From the NCBI GenBank assembly GCA_030789695.1, contig CM061141.1, forward strand, positions 200,807,600 to 200,871,599: a stretch of DNA of 64,000 nt. The letters are read 5' to 3'. Source of the stretch: Scilla litardierei (Eukaryota; Streptophyta; Magnoliopsida; Asparagales; Asparagaceae). Of the stretch, positions 29,901 to 43,604 are shown piece after piece (position 1 is the first letter of the stretch; each line of letters starts with the position of its first letter). Below the pieces are notes generated by a model. It had not been told where the DNA came from. It saw only the letters and a program-made list of their open reading frames with translations, and did not search any database. Position numbers and translations under genes: made by a program.

Positions 29901-32199
29901 TACCTTCACTTGCCCCTTTGGAACTTTCGCTTTTAGGAGAATGCCTTTTGGATTATGCAATACACCTGCTACTTTTCAGCGTTGCATGTTGAGTATCTTT
30001 AGCGATATGGTTGAGAGGATTATGGAAGTGTTTATGGATGACTTTTCTGTATATGGCACTTCATTTGAAATTTTTTTATCTAACTTAGCTCTTGTCTTGC
30101 ACAGGTGTCAGGAAAAGAACCTGTTGTTAAACTGGGAAAAGTGTCATTTCATGACAACTGAGGGTTTGGTTCTTGGACACCTAGTCTCCAAAGCAGGTAT
30201 TCAGGTAGACAGAGCAAAAGTTGAAGTGATTGAGAAGTTGCTTACACCAAAATGCGTCAAGGACATACGATCCTTTCTAGGCCATGCAGGATTTTATCGA
30301 AGATTCATAAAGGATTTCAGCGCCATCTCCCGCCCCCTCTGCCACTTATTAACTTTAAATGCTGATTTCATATGGACACAAGAGTGTCAAGTTTCATTTG
30401 ATAAATTGAAGAACTCACTTGTTTCCTCCCCTATTTTGCAGGTTCCAGACTGGAGCATGCCATTTGAAATTATGTGTGATGCAAGTGACTACGCGATGGG
30501 GGCAGTGCTTGGGCAAAAGAAAGAGAAAGTTCCTTGTGTTATCTATTATGCCAGTAAAACTTTGAATGAAGCACAACGGAACTACACTACTACGGAGAAA
30601 GAGTTGCTAGCGGTGGTGTTTGCATTGGAGAAATTCAGAAGCTATATATTGGGCTCACCTATTCTCATCTTTACAGATCATTCTGCACTGAAATATCTTT
30701 TATGTAAAAAGGATGCTAAACCTAGACTCATACGATGGATTCTTCTTTTGCAGGAATTCAATATTCAGATCAAGGATAAGAAGGGAGTTGAAAACAATGT
30801 CGCAGATCACCTTTCTAGATTGACGGTGGGAACAGAGTCGCCTACCATTCCATTGCGAGATTCCTTCCCAGATGAGCAGCTTTTCGCCATCTCTACTCTA
30901 CCATGGTATGCAGATATAGCGAATTATTTGGTGACAGGTAGAACCCCTCCACATTGGTCCTCTTTAGATTTCAAACGCTTCAAGCATGAGGTAAAATCAT
31001 TCTATTTTGATGATCCTTATCTTTTTAAATACTGCGGAGACCAAATTGTGAGGAGATGTGTACCCGACCATGAGTTTGATAGTGTTTTACATTTTTGCCA
31101 TGATGGGGTATGTGGGGGGCATTTTTCAGCTCATAAAACTGTTGCCAAGATTTTACAGAGTGGTTTTTATTGGCCTAGTATGTTTAAGGACGCTTATGCC
31201 TATTGTAAATCATGCGTGCGTTGTCAACAGTTGGGGGGAATTACAAAAAGAAACATGATGCCATTGAATCCCATGCTAGAAATAGAATTATTTGATTGTT
31301 GGGGTATTGATTTCATGGGACCTTTTCCACCATCTTTTGGATATATATTTGTATTGGTTGCCATTGATTATGTTTCTAAATGGGTGGAAGCTATTCCTTG
31401 CAGGTCCAACGACGCTTCCATTGTGCTGAAATTTTTGAAAGAGAACATCTTCTCTCGCTTTGGAGTGCCAAAGGCCATTATCAGTGATGGAGGTTCTCAC
31501 TTCTGTAATAGGCTCTTTGCAAATCTAATGAAGAAATTTGGGGTGACACATAAAGTTTCAACACCTTATCACCCTCAAACAAATGGACAAGCGGAATTGG
31601 CGAACAAGGAAATCAAGAACATTCTTCAGAAAACAGTGAATCCAACACACAAAGATTGGAGTCTTCGCTTGCCTGAAGCTCTATGGGCCTACAGGACAGC
31701 ATACAAGATTATCTTAGGGATGTCACCGTTTCGTTTGGTTTATGGAAAAAATTGCCATCTTCCTGTTGAATTAGAGCATAAATCTTTTTGGGCAATTAAA
31801 ACCCTTAATTTGCTTGATGACTCATCCAATGTTTCTCGTAAATTGCAGATCATGGAGCTTGATGAGATACGACGAGAGGCATATGAAAATGCAAAGCTAG
31901 CAAAAGAAAGGATGAAAGCTGTGCACGACAAAATGATCCTACGAAAGGAATTCAAAGTTGGAGACAAGGTTTTGTTGTACAATTCAAGACTCCATATATT
32001 TCCAGGAAAGCTACGCTCAAAATGGACGGGACCATACTTTGTTAAAGAAGTCTTTTCACATGGAGCGGTGGTCCTAGTGAATGAGAAGGATGGCCATGAA
32101 TTCAAAGTAAATGGACAACGTCTGAAACACTTTCAAGAGCTTTGGGCCAGAGAGGATACCACTATTGACCTCACAGATCCACCTTCGGGTGGTAACTAA
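26956..32199 (+). CDS. gag-pol polyprotein of element G (Athila lineage)
   Basis: A single 1747-codon frame. The likely start is ATG 27004 (MANNNNEQ), codon 17 of the open frame. Domains, numbered from 26956: gag core (about 60-250, with [16 protein letters not shown]), a CCHC knuckle [14 protein letters not shown] (293-306), a Gln-rich linker, protease with DLGSS (Asp 587), RT with FMDD (1026-1029), RNase H ([23 protein letters not shown]), integrase with a zinc finger (H-x3-H, CKSC) and Asp1452, Asp1511 and Glu1547 (D-x35-E in the last pair), then an integrase C-terminus. There is no chromodomain, as expected for Athila. Every catalytic residue is present and no stop or shift interrupts the frame. 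Gag, protease and pol in one frame implies control of stoichiometry after translation or by other means. Confidence 0.95.
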   Translation: MWHRTSTSHRLIRIENMANNNNEQPLVHPQELPLSDTYMPTRVASESCIVLPEGAHSFSLKAGVIQILPSYHGEDRENPYLHIKTFEEACSTQLDGKVSNDVVYLKLFPFSLKDKAKNWFNALPPRSITSWLTMQTEFLKKFFSLARTQALKRHIMSFSQKETEAYDQTLERFKELLLACSHHGFDKGRTIGFFYDGLQPNTKQYVEMMCNGAFFEKTPTEAWAYLENIAENARRWEPPSEFDRSMTTHQTKGGLQTLKPEDALMAQVEALVTQKLQNIDLRAAKAVTSEPYCVICEKPVHDTTVCPLIPAIKELGRNPESEVNWVANQGYNANWKNPSNQGGASYQQKQQTSTPYYHPNHSNYQGKREQNNEIQSLTAAVQQMAQMQQQLTENFSRFIASQDKGKLPAQPIANPNTNPSSSFSGNNVKPCQAVTTLRSGREIEKPEMPRHEQPAEEKEEAQAPESLQVEEEVAEKEPEPYVPPAPFPHRLAPPSKDRYQAEIRDIFKQVKIDIPLLDAINQVPAYAKFLKELCTVKRSLNVKKKAFLTQQVSAMVQHDTPPKYKDPGSPTIPCIIGTKKFGDALLDLGSSVNILPYSVYVQLGLGELKTTPVVLQLADRSVKIPRGCVEDVLVQVDKFYYPVDFIVLDIHGPQSGNCTPIILGRPFLATCNAMINCRDGQLKISFGNMKLELNIFKSCKLPANVDDVKEVCFIESLIEDYFDAKYECSSNFIEYNFEDIDESYLVQGKNERSRDAWVPKFETLPVELPPQQPSEIEHPKLELKPLPDYLKYAFLGKEETFPVVISSKLTPEQESALLDVLREHKGAIGWSIADITGINPLICTHHIYLEDDAKPTCEMQRRLNPTLKEVVKGEILKLLAAGIIYPISDSRWVSPIQVVPKKSGLTVVRNESNELIPMRTTTGWRMCVDYRKLNAKTRKDHFPLPFIDQILERVAGNEFYCFLDGYSGYYQIEIAPEDQEKTTFTCPFGTFAFRRMPFGLCNTPATFQRCMLSIFSDMVERIMEVFMDDFSVYGTSFEIFLSNLALVLHRCQEKNLLLNWEKCHFMTTEGLVLGHLVSKAGIQVDRAKVEVIEKLLTPKCVKDIRSFLGHAGFYRRFIKDFSAISRPLCHLLTLNADFIWTQECQVSFDKLKNSLVSSPILQVPDWSMPFEIMCDASDYAMGAVLGQKKEKVPCVIYYASKTLNEAQRNYTTTEKELLAVVFALEKFRSYILGSPILIFTDHSALKYLLCKKDAKPRLIRWILLLQEFNIQIKDKKGVENNVADHLSRLTVGTESPTIPLRDSFPDEQLFAISTLPWYADIANYLVTGRTPPHWSSLDFKRFKHEVKSFYFDDPYLFKYCGDQIVRRCVPDHEFDSVLHFCHDGVCGGHFSAHKTVAKILQSGFYWPSMFKDAYAYCKSCVRCQQLGGITKRNMMPLNPMLEIELFDCWGIDFMGPFPPSFGYIFVLVAIDYVSKWVEAIPCRSNDASIVLKFLKENIFSRFGVPKAIISDGGSHFCNRLFANLMKKFGVTHKVSTPYHPQTNGQAELANKEIKNILQKTVNPTHKDWSLRLPEALWAYRTAYKIILGMSPFRLVYGKNCHLPVELEHKSFWAIKTLNLLDDSSNVSRKLQIMELDEIRREAYENAKLAKERMKAVHDKMILRKEFKVGDKVLLYNSRLHIFPGKLRSKWTGPYFVKEVFSHGAVVLVNEKDGHEFKVNGQRLKHFQELWAREDTTIDLTDPPSGGN

Positions 32200-33526
32200 T
32201 CAGGTGTGTTCTTTCCATGATTCCCTCTCCTTAACATTGAGGACAATGCCTATTTTAAGTTGGGGGGAGGGTATAAACTTTTAGGATTTTTATTTTTATT
32301 TCTATTTTTATTTTATTTTATTATTATTTTTTTTCATTTTAGTAGTCCCATTTTCAAAAAATTTTTTTTATAAACAATGGGGTTGAGTCAAGATTTATCA
32401 CAAATGCTTATTACACCTAGAAATGAACCTCATGTGATGAAAATTCTCGAAATCCATTCACCACTTTGCACATATGATTTATTTTCATCCACCGCTATTG
32501 TTAAATATTTCATTCTCATTCGATATGAATGCTAGTACTCATGGTGAATCTCCTTTGATATATCTCTATGGTAGGATTGAATGATGACTTAATGAAACTT
32601 GAAATTATGAATTAGCAAGTCGTATGTTTTCAATGGAACACACCATCACAAAATGACTGGAGCAATACTTTTTATCTCATATTCAGTGCTATTTGCATGC
32701 CTTGTGTAATGTTGGGTGAAAGTCTACACTGTCTTTTGAAATGATTAGGATAACCCATTCTTGTGAAAGAATAAAGAAAAGGAAGCTATCTTGCTAAGTT
32801 ATTTATGCACGCACAAAAGAAAGAATGAAATAAGATGAATGAAGAAAAATATATGGACGAATAAATGTGTCATTAAAGAAATAACTTGGTTGGCTCGATT
32901 AGTACAGTCCGAGGGGTCCTTCTTGGCCTAATGCCCTATTATCGTCTGATTTGGGAGCCATTGACTGGAACCTCAATCATTTGATGGAGCGATCCAAGTT
33001 ATACATTTTTTCTGCAAATGTTGCTTGATGCGCGTTACGCAGAACTAATAAAATGAGAAAAGAAGAGCAAGAAAAAGTGTGCATCATTAGCAAGGCAAGA
33101 GAACTTCCAAAGCTTGAAGAAAGCACAAGATATGGTGTGATTTCCTATGAATGAAAATTGACGTGTGTATGTCTTGATGCCAATCTATTTTTTTGCTTGC
33201 TTTGCATGATACATCTACGCTCCAAGTTATATACTTTGATTGAAAGGTGTGAGCCATTGATTTTGCATACCATTCGCTATGAAGTAATGTAAAGTGGAGT
33301 TAAGTTGATTTAATGACCATTTTAGAGATACTTGCTTTTCATTGTAAACCCATGAGTACCACTATATAATGAGCATGAAATCTTGGCACTAGTGTGTGGA
33401 CATTTTCTTTCGTCTTTGTAGTATGGTGATGAATGATTTGAGACCTGATAAGGTGATCTAGGTGTATACTTGATATCGTATCTCGCTCATTTTGCTAGAG
33501 ACTAGCAAAACGCTAGTTGGGGGGTG
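32200..33526 (+). other. Non-coding 3' part of G with two polypurine tracts
   Basis: TTGGGGGGAGGG (32260-32271) lies shortly after pol, and TTGGGGGGTG (33517-33526) directly precedes the 3' LTR. The 1.25 kb between them is A/T-rich, without an ORF over 60 codons. In Athila relatives an env-like ORF may occupy this place; here none remains. Confidence 0.7.
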
Positions 33527-35335
33527 TGATTCGGGTTGAATATTGCGTATTTAACCCCCTAATTAGTCCTATGATGTGCCTATATAATACTTAATTGCTC
33601 TCTAATATGTGCGTATTTTGTACACCATTATTTATTAGAGAAATCACATTATTTGTGCACAAAACACGAATTCTATTGAGTATTTCTGCATTTTTATATT
33701 TTTCTTAGTATCGTCTCGATCTCACGATTCCAACGACTATTTATTTGTATTTTTCTGAGATCTGTGCTAATTTCTATGAATTTTTGAATGCAGAATACCA
33801 TTTAAATGGAGAAATACGCTCAAAATACGAAATATACGGTCGCCGCCCAATAATATAGCGACACGTGGCAAGAAAATAACCATCCGATCTCGATCGGACG
33901 GCTGAGGGCGCATCGACCCCGCGCATCAGTATCTTTCAACGCGGCTGAATCTTAGCCGTGGATTACCGATCGAACGGCCAGGAGCGGATCTTTACAAGTG
34001 GTGACGCGGCATTCGGATGGCCGTCGATATCGCATCCTACGGTCGAGAGCAGCTCCCCAACGATTTAGCAGCGGGCGAAATTTCACATCGACGTGGCCTT
34101 CTCACCGCCGCGAGATCGTGATCCGATGGTCGCGATCGATCCCAAGGCGAACGAGCTGAAGCGGGCGCTTGCGATTCTTGCGGGATGACGTGGCACGATC
34201 GTGCCCGTTAATCATTTGATCCGACGGTGGAGATCGACGCCGAATTGAGTTCGGATTCGAACGAGCGGATGCAGGCGCACGGTTATTGGCGCACACGTGG
34301 CGCTCCGTGAGGCGATCCCGCATGAAATCAACGGCCACGATGAAGAGCGGCTATTGGGTTTGGTTTTAAGGCAAATGGGTACGGGTTTGCACCCGTTAAA
34401 CGCCCCAAACCCGCAATGCTTATTATTTAAGCGTATTTTAGGGTTTTGGGGCGTATTCTGGCGTATTTTGGGACTTTTGGAGCGGCTACTGTGCGTATTT
34501 CTCCAGGAGAAAATTCTGAAAATTTCCAGAGACTATTCCTCCTATTCTCAGAGAGTTTTGGGTTCTAAGGAGGAGATTTGGTGATAATTTCTTGAACTTA
34601 TACCCCGTATTTGGTGTATTTCTTTGTATTTTGCTATCTAAACGATGTATTTTGCTATCAAAACTGATTTTTATTGCACCATGCATGGCTAATCTCTTTG
34701 TGCTATGGTTGTGATGTAGTTAGGAGTATGTAGTTGCTAAATTTCATGTCTTTAGCCCTATTATCATGTCCAAATTGCTAGTTTTGTTGATTTCTACAAC
34801 GTATTTGATGGGTATTTGCTTACTATCGATATTGTTGATGTGCCCTATGGATAGGCCCTGATAAGGCTGGCCAATTTGTGTTCTCTAATCTGAACTTATC
34901 GCTGCGATTATTGTTTAATGAAATCAACATTGCTAGTAATACGTTTAAGGCTATTTTGACTAGTTTTCATTGATTTATATTCCGACGCCTTCACGCCTTG
35001 ACCGGGTGAAGCGTCGTGTGACATTAAAAGACGTGAAATTTCAGCGACCATAAACTCCTAATGAACTCACAACCGTAGCATACTTGTCTCATCAAATACC
35101 AAACTTTCGTGATACCGTAATACTTTTAGGAACCACTTTCTTTGCTACAAATCCGTACACCATTTTTCACCTTCACAAAGGTGGTCGTTTTCTTAACCGT
35201 ATATTATATTTGATTAGCTGAATTTGTGTCATCTCAGGTCGACTTGTCCCGAGGATTCGACTCTGGACTCTCCAGATACTACTTGCACGATCTCCTGCTC
35301 TTGGGAGTAAAGCTCACATTGTTTTGAGAGAGGCA
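33527..35335 (+). repeat. 3' LTR of G
   Basis: 1809 bp, same length as the 5' LTR. Differences include A/G at 25317/33839 and C/A at 25339/33861. Confidence 0.93.
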
Positions 35336-35347
35336 CGGGGCGTGACA

Positions 35348-38300
35348 GGTTTTGTTGGTGGCCCATGCAGGTCCGTCTTGCAATTGCGAACTAACGAAAC
35401 AACGATAATAACGGAATGTCCATTAAATAAATTGCAACATCCGAGTCATAAGACCGGAGACTAGTCGTTTTCTTACGACACTAGGTGATAATAAGGCTTA
35501 GTTAGACGTCTGTGCTTGCTAGTTAGAGGCCCTGATTGTAGTTAAACTCCCTTTTAGCAATTGATTTAATCGTCGTACGAGTTACCTTAGTGGTCCTTGT
35601 TTACCCCTGGCTACATTAGACTTCTAGGTTTTCCTTTTGTCGTTCACTTGGGTTCATCGATTTCGGACCAAGCTGAATGTATTTCTTTACCATCTAGCTC
35701 CCTAGAAAGTCTTAGCGCTTAGTTCTTAATATTTAGTTGGTCGACCGTAGGAGCTTCCCCGTAGATCCTTCAGATTCATATTCGAGGCGTATTTATGTTT
35801 TGATCATCCGACCAAATTTCCTTGCCTCGATTCACGAGATCGCCTCATGACAATCATCGTCAATTTTCAAACATCTCCATTGCAAAACTTGAACCTTCTG
35901 AAAGAATTTTTCAATCTTCTCTTCCACTAAGTTTAACTTTGTTCAAAATTTTAATATACTTATACTTCATACTCCTTCATTGATTTAAATTTTTTTAAAA
36001 TGTTTGTTGGAATTTTTGAATACTAGCTTATAGTATTTTCCCAGCCTATGTTTTTCGTACTTATGCAATGCGTCGTCCCTTCATATAATAATTTTATTCT
36101 GAATCGCACTTTGATTCAACTTGTAATTTTCCCTCCCGATTTATGCCATTCTTATACTTTTCAAGACACATGGAATTTCAGCTTTCAGCAAGTTAGTTTT
36201 TGCTCGCTATTTCAGATTTTTGCAAAATCACTATTTTCATAACCACTTCCTGATTTAGACCCTCCATGATTTGATTTTAAAGACTTGCTATTCGATTTCG
36301 ATAATTCTACTACTAAGTTAATATTATTTTCCGTGCACCATACATACTTTCAACTATTTTTATATCCGTGCCAGACTTGTTGTGCTCGTATATTAAGAAC
36401 TTTATGTAAATCAGTTTCTCATTTCTGGCAAACCCGGGTTCTCTAAAAAGTAGTTTCATTGTTGGTTATTTTAAATTTTCCATAGCCTAAAGGTTTTGAA
36501 AGCATTTAATATGAGTTTAAATTCTTCCGTTATTTGATTTCATTCTTTGACTTCCCAAAACTTTTTGACAACATTATATTAAACTGCTGACGTATAAATT
36601 TTCTAAACCACGTCCTTAATATTCGTGTAAATGATTTTACTTCCTTTTATAACGATTTTTAAAACCAATAGACCATTTTCCCCTTATCATGAATATTCGA
36701 CTCAAACTTATTTTGAACAACTCGTTTTATCGATCCCCAAATATTTCTTTTCAGACGAGGATTTTAATTTTGAAGAACAACAGTTTTCAGATTTCACGTA
36801 TTTTAGCTTGTGCTACTTACCACATTTTCTTTTTCCCCTCCTATATAAGCATCACTACATCTCCCTTTTCCCTCAACCTAAACATCACCATTGAGTCAAT
36901 GTTTCGTCTAACCAAGCTGTCTCTTTGTATTCGTCCTATCTGAACTCGTGCTTATCGATCCTTCCCTCGTCACGCTCTCGATCTCTCTTTATTGCTTAGG
37001 CCTTAGGGTCCTTCAATGTCTATGTCAACTCTTAGTTGTTAGTAGACCCTTGGACCCTTGTGAGGTTGTCGTGGTGCACGTACCTAAGTTGTGTACGTGG
37101 GCTTGAATGAGAATTCCCATAGTATATTGATGTTTGCCTATTGAGTGATATATATATATATACTCGGAGTTATTCGTGATAGTATGAAGTTGTTGTGTGT
37201 TAGTAGTTATAGATTTTTGTGTGGATAGCTATACTATACTAGGGATGCCTGTGTATATAAGAGTTAGCGTTGAAATATCTAAGTTGTGTATGTAGTAAGA
37301 GATACTTATAATGGTTGAAATAAATGATTGGTAAAGCTATGTGTATGTTAGTAGTGATAATAATAAGAGTACGTATGGTTAAGAGGGTAGGCCTATTATG
37401 TGATCTATATGTTAGCACGTATGAGTGTGTGCTCGTATGTGGGTATGTATTGTGTTTAGACGTAAGTAGTTATGTTTTGTTGCCTGAGTATATAGGTGAT
37501 ATACATATGGTAGTAGGAGTATAATTTTGATTGGTATTGCTTGCTTTTCGGGATGTTGCATGCGTGCATACCGTGAGGTATACACGACTATTGCACATCC
37601 TAATTATGTAGGTGTGAATGTGTTAGTATACTAATTATAGGCAGTAGGCTATGGTGTGAATATATACATTATTTATGTGTGACTATACGGTGAATGTTTG
37701 TACTAGAGAGGGTATTATAAATATGTGGGTGCTGATGTCTGTAATGTTATTATTATGGTATATAATTAGATTGAACTATGTGGGTGTTATCTGACTAAAT
37801 ATTAAGTGTGATTGATTTATGGAATGTATATGGTTGTATTGGTAGATGTATATATATGGGAGTGATATTGGCATAGGTATGAATGTCGTGTTACGTATAT
37901 GGAATATTCTGATATGTGTATTGAGTCTCACTCAAGCTTGAGTGAGTATACTCTAAGTATATTGAATGTATGTTTGAAGTTTGAATATAGCAATGCTTGA
38001 TGTATGTATAGTGATAGAAGTGTTTGTGCCTGGTTGTGTTACGCACATGATTGTGGGTTGCTATACCAGTATATAGTTATAGGATTGGTCTTGTGGTATA
38101 GTTATTTACTAAGGACTTGCTCGTGTGAACGTATGTGTACTAGCTAAAACTAGGTGTATGTGTGCTAGTTATATAATGGTATGATTGGTGTATGTAAATG
38201 AAATGTTAGCGTGTATGAGGTGTGCACCATGCACGGGTAAGTATGTGCTTAGTTATAGGTTTTGATGACTATGATATATGTGGCGTGTCGTAAATACAGT

Positions 38301-38876
38301 TATAGGACCGTATGCGATGAGAATATATGGTGAACTATTTGCATGCATTGAATGACTATATAATGAGTGAAATATGGTAGTAGTGAATATATATTAGATA
38401 TAGTAAAATTTGACTTAAAAATGGTATGGTGTGACTGCTTATGTGGATGTGCTTAGTATCGGATGTATACTAGGGATTATCAGAGGGTAGTATACCCTTG
38501 ATGTCTGTACATAGGTAGCTACATATAGGTAGAGCAATGATTGTATTTGCTAAGTGTGAGACTATCTTTATATGAGTATCTGAAATATTGTTTTGTGTTT
38601 AGGTAAGTAGTAGTGATATAAGGAATGTATGCTTATATATATATGATTGAAATACATGTATGAAATTGACTGACTACAATAAGAATAAGTATATGACGTA
38701 TGTGAATATATATATAAATATATATACGTGTTGATGTTTGACTGCTTAGTGCATATATAAGCACTTGTAATGACTATACCTGGTTGAATTATTATATGAC
38801 TTGATTGGGGTAGTTACTAGAGTGACTAGCTATATTAGAAAGTCCGAGGACAGACTTTATTCTAAGGTGGGGAGGA
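35348..38876 (+). other. Internal region of L: non-coding with a strand-composition switch
   Basis: No convincing ORF. The left part (about 35600-36900) is rich in C and T and poor in G (36121-36180 has 14 C and 6 G). The right part (about 37000-38850) is the opposite (38161-38220 has 18 G and 2 C), with many GTATG and TATATA runs. The change falls near 36950. The candidate primer site is at 35356-35374 and the polypurine tract at 38866-38876. Confidence 0.8.
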
Positions 38877-41815
38877 TGTAACGACCACTTTCGTGGTACG
38901 TTGTTCGTGCACGTGCTTTTGACCGTGCACGTGTTTGTTTTAGACTTTGGTTGTTCGTGAACACTTTAGTGTGATATGCCGTTGTGAACGTCTCTGAGAG
39001 TATTAAATAGTGGCACTAATTTGGAACGACGCTTCTCGAGTCGTTTGTCCACAATTTAAACTTACTCGATGAGACGTGACGATTCTCACTCTTGACGGGA
39101 GACGTTTCTATTTTTAGTCTCGTCGTCCGACGTCGAAATTGAGATCCGTCTTCTTAGTTAGCTCACATTTGTCGCCACGATCACCCCGATATTTATTTTA
39201 TAATTTTTGGAGTTTATTTGACCACTTTTATATTTTTAACAAGTTTTATATTATTTTTAATAATTAATTTTTAAATTATTTTCGGCCAAATAAAATTTAT
39301 TTAAGTTTAAAACGTTTTAAAGAATTTTTGAGCCAATTTCCAGCTCATTTGGACCAAGTCAAATCCTTGGGTGAGTTGGAGAAGTTGAGATTTAAATTTT
39401 AAATATTTTTAAACTTCTAATCCTATTAGATTTAGCCCTAGACCAAGTCAACCCATCTACACTATATAAACAACCCCTAGGAAGACCTATTTTCGCAAGA
39501 AAATAACCCTAGCCGCTCCCAAAACCCAAATTTGACGTTACGACGATTCGTCGCAACGTTGCGACAAGCATTTGCCGCACCGACCGAGAGAACGGGCTCC
39601 GTTCCCCCGCTCTGACCGGTCGCCCGCTCCGCATCCTAGCCGCTCCGCATCGCTGCAGCAGCAGCCGCCCCGTTCCCCCGCTCTGACCGAGGATTCCTCT
39701 CGGTCAGACCGAGAGCTTCGCCCGCTTCCGTTCCGCACAGCCGCTCGCACCCAACCCCGCTTCGTCCCCCGCTCAGCGCCGTGTCTGACCGAGGCGCATC
39801 TCTGCACCGACCGTCGCTTCGCAACGTTGCAACCGTTGCAACGTTGCAGCACCCCGCTCCCAGCATCCAAGCGCCCCGACCGGGACATTGCCCCGCACCG
39901 ACCGAGAGCCCCGACCCCGCACCGACCCGCTGCGATGCACAAGCCCGTTCCCCCGCACCGACCGAGCCGTTCCCCCGCATTTGGCTGAGTACGACCGAGA
40001 GCAAACGTCGCAACCCCGCACCCGTCGCACCGCTTGCCACCGTGGGCCCCCCAAGTTCTCCAGAGGTATTATGGGTCCCCCAAAGGTCCCTAGGACTACT
40101 GTGGGCCCCACCTAGGTGCGTTCTCTTCGACGATTTGCTGCGTACGACGTCGTCGCACGTCGTAGCCCGTCGTCGCACGTGCTAGCTTTGGAATCTGGAA
40201 CCGTCGCTCCGGTTGATGCTCTGAACTTTCCAGCGAGGAAACTATATTGGAATCAGGACTTGGAGCGCGTTCTATTATTCCAACCCCCGGTGTCGCTACC
40301 CGACGCCGGTGTAGCTTTCGCGTCGTGTTGAGGTAACGCTTTGCACCCCTAAGATCCCCAACCCAATTGCATGCTAATCAAGACTAAAACCAGTATTTTT
40401 AAAGTATTTTAAATGTTTTAAATTCTCTAATCAAGATTAATAATATGGGCTTTAGGCCGGTGGACTTGTGCACGTAGGATAATTGGGATTTTTGGACTCA
40501 TTGGACGGTGTGCTCAGACGTCGTACTTGCAGGCAAGTGAAACTTGCCAACTCTTGTGTAGGGCCATGTTTTTAGGCCACTTCCTTGATTACAGCGTAAA
40601 AGAGACTAGTCAGTGAAATGATAGCTGGCTAGACGCCTACTTGATCTAGTTTGACAACGAAACTAGATCCGTCACCTAATTGATCTAGCTTGACAACGAA
40701 GCTAGATCCAACTCTTTAAACTTGTTGTTCATGCATACTAAACTGTCACGTTTACTTTCCTTATCTGTACGCACTTTTAACTGTCATGCATTGCATCTTA
40801 CATGTCATCCCAGTTGATTGTTGCATTCGTAGCACACGCTACAATACTTGTACTCCTTGAAAACTACTTCCGGGGGAAACGGGCCTCATGTGTTGGTCAA
40901 AAGCCAATGCCCGGGTTCCCTGGACCGGCTAGGTGCACCCCTATGCCATACTTGTTAAAAACACTTCCTGGCTCGTGATCCAGAAGCGAGCATTCCAAGT
41001 TCGGGGGTAAGGCCCTGGCTCGACACACGTGGAAGGGTAGGGATAAACGGTTACTTGAGCTTAGGAGTGGCCTGATCAGCCCTCTAGCCAAAAGACGGAA
41101 TCTCTGTGCACGAGGTGCGTACTTTTCTTGTCTTGTACTTGTCTTGAGAATGATTCATGTAATACTTGTCATCCATGCCATGTTTAAATGCCATGCTCGT
41201 ACTTTACTTTACTTTACCTTACCTGTTGCACTCTTTACTTTAACTGCCATGTCATTGCATCATGCTAAAACTGCTAGGTTGCTTTACTTTTACCTACCTT
41301 CAGTTTCCTTGCACAAGTCTCTTGTAGACTTGCTGACATGTGCCCCTTGCTCTTTTGGGTGTCACATGTTAGACCCTGAGCCAGAGACCGTTGCTGTGTA
41401 CGTGATGTGTTGCTGACGCTGAGCCTGAGTCCATGATTGCCCATGAGGATTTTGGTGGACACCGGTGACCATTCTTTGAGTCTTTGTTGAGCTTTATTTT
41501 GTTTTAGGCCTTTTGTTAGTTATTGGTGCGTAGCACCGTCGTTTGTACTTTGTACTTTTGTTGGCCATGTTTGGGCCTTTAGTCTCTTTTTCTTTTAGCC
41601 TGGTGGCTTTTCTACGATGTTGGAATTTATATTTGTGGATATTCTGAGATTATTCTTTTGTCTCATTTCATTATTATTATCTTGTTTCGCTCGCGTTGCA
41701 AGGACCTGCAGTTTTAAATTTGATTGACGCTTATCGGACTTGCAGCTTGTAGCTTCAAGTCTGAGCGGACCTTCTCACGCTTCGCCTCCATATTTTTGGG
41801 AAGCGAGGTGTGACA
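38877..41815 (+). repeat. 3' LTR of L
   Basis: 2939 bp, TGTAACGACC...GGTGTGACA, followed by TSD CACTG (41816-41820). It carries the same TATA, GC-rich palindrome part (39574-39984) and hairpins (41314-41372) as the 5' copy. Confidence 0.93.
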
Positions 41816-42840
41816 CACTGTGAAGGCTGACCTGTATTAATTCCGTAAAGACTTTACCAAAGGGCTGCATTGCCGGAGACGGGGTTGAGCGCGACTGGTG
41901 ATTACAAGCTTACATGCGCAAGGAACAGCTCGTCAGAAAGGCCGGGTTGGGGCCCAACCCTTAGCCTCTCCGATGCCTAAGTTAGTAGTAGGACTTAAAG
42001 CGGGGACTGGTCACGCAGGTCGGACTAAGAGTGAGTCGACCGTGCATGGCGAGCTTATCAGTTTTGGAAGAACAAAGATATGGAAGACCTTTGCTCTTGT
42101 GTGTGAGTAATGAGATTTGGGATTAATTTGCCAACCCCTTCCCCGTTGGAGGCGAAGGGGTATTTATACCTGACGGAGGCGGTTAGGTGAGGCCGACGTG
42201 GCGTGCTGACTCTACGTGCTGAGTTGGCCCTCCTGTCAGCAGAAGCTTCGGACAAGGATGTTAGGATCTGGCGTGTCAGCCATGCTTTTGTCAGACGGTG
42301 CAACGGCCAGGGGTGCCTTTGTCAGGGTGTCAGAGCCGAAAGCACTATGTCAGGGGGCGCAGCGGCCAGGGGCACTTTGTCATGTTGTCGAACGGCGGAA
42401 GTGCCAGTTGCATCCTTGTACTAGGTTGTTTGTCGTATCCGATGTGCCAAAGAGTCGTTGGAGTGTGTTGGAGGAGCATGGCCGCAGGACAGTCATTAGG
42501 TCGCTCCCGATTGATGACGATCGGTCGGTTGCACGCCTTGCTCGCTATGCCCGACGAGCTCAGAGGGGAACAGGTGCGCAACCGACAGGGTCCATGGCGG
42601 AGTGCGTCCTTTCCACCAGTCGAGGCGGAGTACGACCCTCCCCTTGTCAATGCGGAGTACGTCCTTCCCTAGGTCGTATTGGTCTTTAAGGTCGTCGGGC
42701 GCCTAGCGGACCTGGGGGATAAGAGGGCGGCCTACGAAGTTGGGGCGAGGAGCGCCCTGCCGCTGGTATGAGTAGGCTTCGTGAATGAGGGGTGAGTTGG
42801 CTAGGCGTCAGGCGGGTTTCGGTGGAAGGTCGGACTATCA

Positions 42841-43604
42841 CGATATTTAGGTCGAAACAGAGCCAAATTAGGCAGATGCTTATGAATCCAGCAGCGAGGA
42901 TGAAGTACATGCGGAGCAACAACGTAATATAGCTACCAACTGAGAGAGACAGCAAATCCAATCACCTGAAAGATAGGTAGATCATTTAGCATGTGCATTA
43001 AGCAAGGAAGAGTTTATTCATGAGTCTCTAATTATTCAGATGACATTATTAGTCAACAATGTACATAGTAGAATGTTACCATGGAGGAAGAGATGGAATC
43101 TCTTTAGAAAAACCAGACTTAACTTAGGAGCCTGTTAAACTATCAAAAATGAGAGAAATTGTTAGTTGCAAATGGGTCTTCAAGAAAAGATTAGGAACTC
43201 TAGAAGTTGAAGAAACAAAGTATAAACCAGAACTTGTCACTAAAAGCTACAGTCAAAAGGAAAATGTGAACTTCAATGAAATGTTTTCTCCAGTTAAACA
43301 TAACTCTACATGGGATACTCGCTATGGTTGCTCGTTATGATTTGGAGCTTGAGTAGCTTGATGTGAACATTGATTTTTTATATTGTAAGGTGAATGAAGA
43401 TATCTTGATGAGTCGACCAAAAAAGTTCAAAAATCCAAGGAAACAGATATCATGTTCTGAAGATATATCTTTATAATCTGAAGCAACTCCCTACCAATGG
43501 TACAAGACGTTTGATACTTTATTGCATGTAACAACTATATAAGAAGCTTATTGCATGATAATTGGGTCTAATTTTAAGAAGCTTGATACTGGTTCAAATA
43601 TCTA
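42841..43604 (+). pseudogene. Copia RT remnant, N-terminal half
   Basis: In shifting frames the DNA reads DEVHAEQQRNIATN, then the RT start CKWVFKKRLGTLEVEETKYK, KSYSQKENVNFNEMFSPV, the YDLELE.LDV segment and KKLDTGSNIY. These are the conserved steps of Ty1/copia RT from before domain 1 up to the residue before the YVDD motif. Several stops and shifts are present (for example TAG at 43352-43354). The second half is at 57564-57909. The left side is cut by the LTR of element T at 42840. Confidence 0.85.

Larger units (their letters stand above)
25005..35335 (+). mobile_element. Element G: intact Athila-lineage Ty3/gypsy retrotransposon
   Basis: 10,331 bp with two 1809-bp LTRs (25005-26813 and 33527-35335), TSD CGGGG (25000-25004 and 35336-35340), a tRNA-Asp primer site (26820-26837), one uninterrupted gag-pol and a polypurine tract. 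Eleven substitutions between the LTRs are visible by eye and no indel, so the insertion is young. It could still be autonomous; nothing in the sequence rules this out. There is no env-like ORF after pol. Confidence 0.95.
22073..41815 (+). mobile_element. Element L: large non-coding LTR retrotransposon related to C
   Basis: LTRs are 22073-25004 plus 35341-35347 (2939 bp) and 38877-41815 (2939 bp), with TSD CACTG on both sides. The internal region (35348-38876) has no ORF above about 90 codons. The LTR ends, the candidate primer site (35356-35374) and the polypurine tract match those of C, so C-type elements probably supply its proteins. About 25 differences between the LTRs are visible by eye. 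Element G is inserted five bases from the polarity-defining end of the 5' LTR. Confidence 0.92.
21942..42840 (-). repeat. 5' LTR of element T, split by element L
   Basis: The LTR consists of 21942-22072 and 41821-42840, about 1151 bp in all. In element orientation it starts TGATAGTCCGACC (42840) and ends CTCGCAACA (21942). Minus-strand TATA (plus TATTTATAC, 42160-42168) supports the orientation. CACTG is duplicated at 22068-22072 and 41816-41820 around L. The right end abuts copia RT sequence. The other LTR is outside the window. The lineage (Tat-like) is inferred from primer site and gag. Confidence 0.7.

Noticed and set aside
36631..36943. ORFs of 84-87 codons in the C/T-rich part of L
   Set aside because: Overlapping frames with biased composition and no conserved motif.
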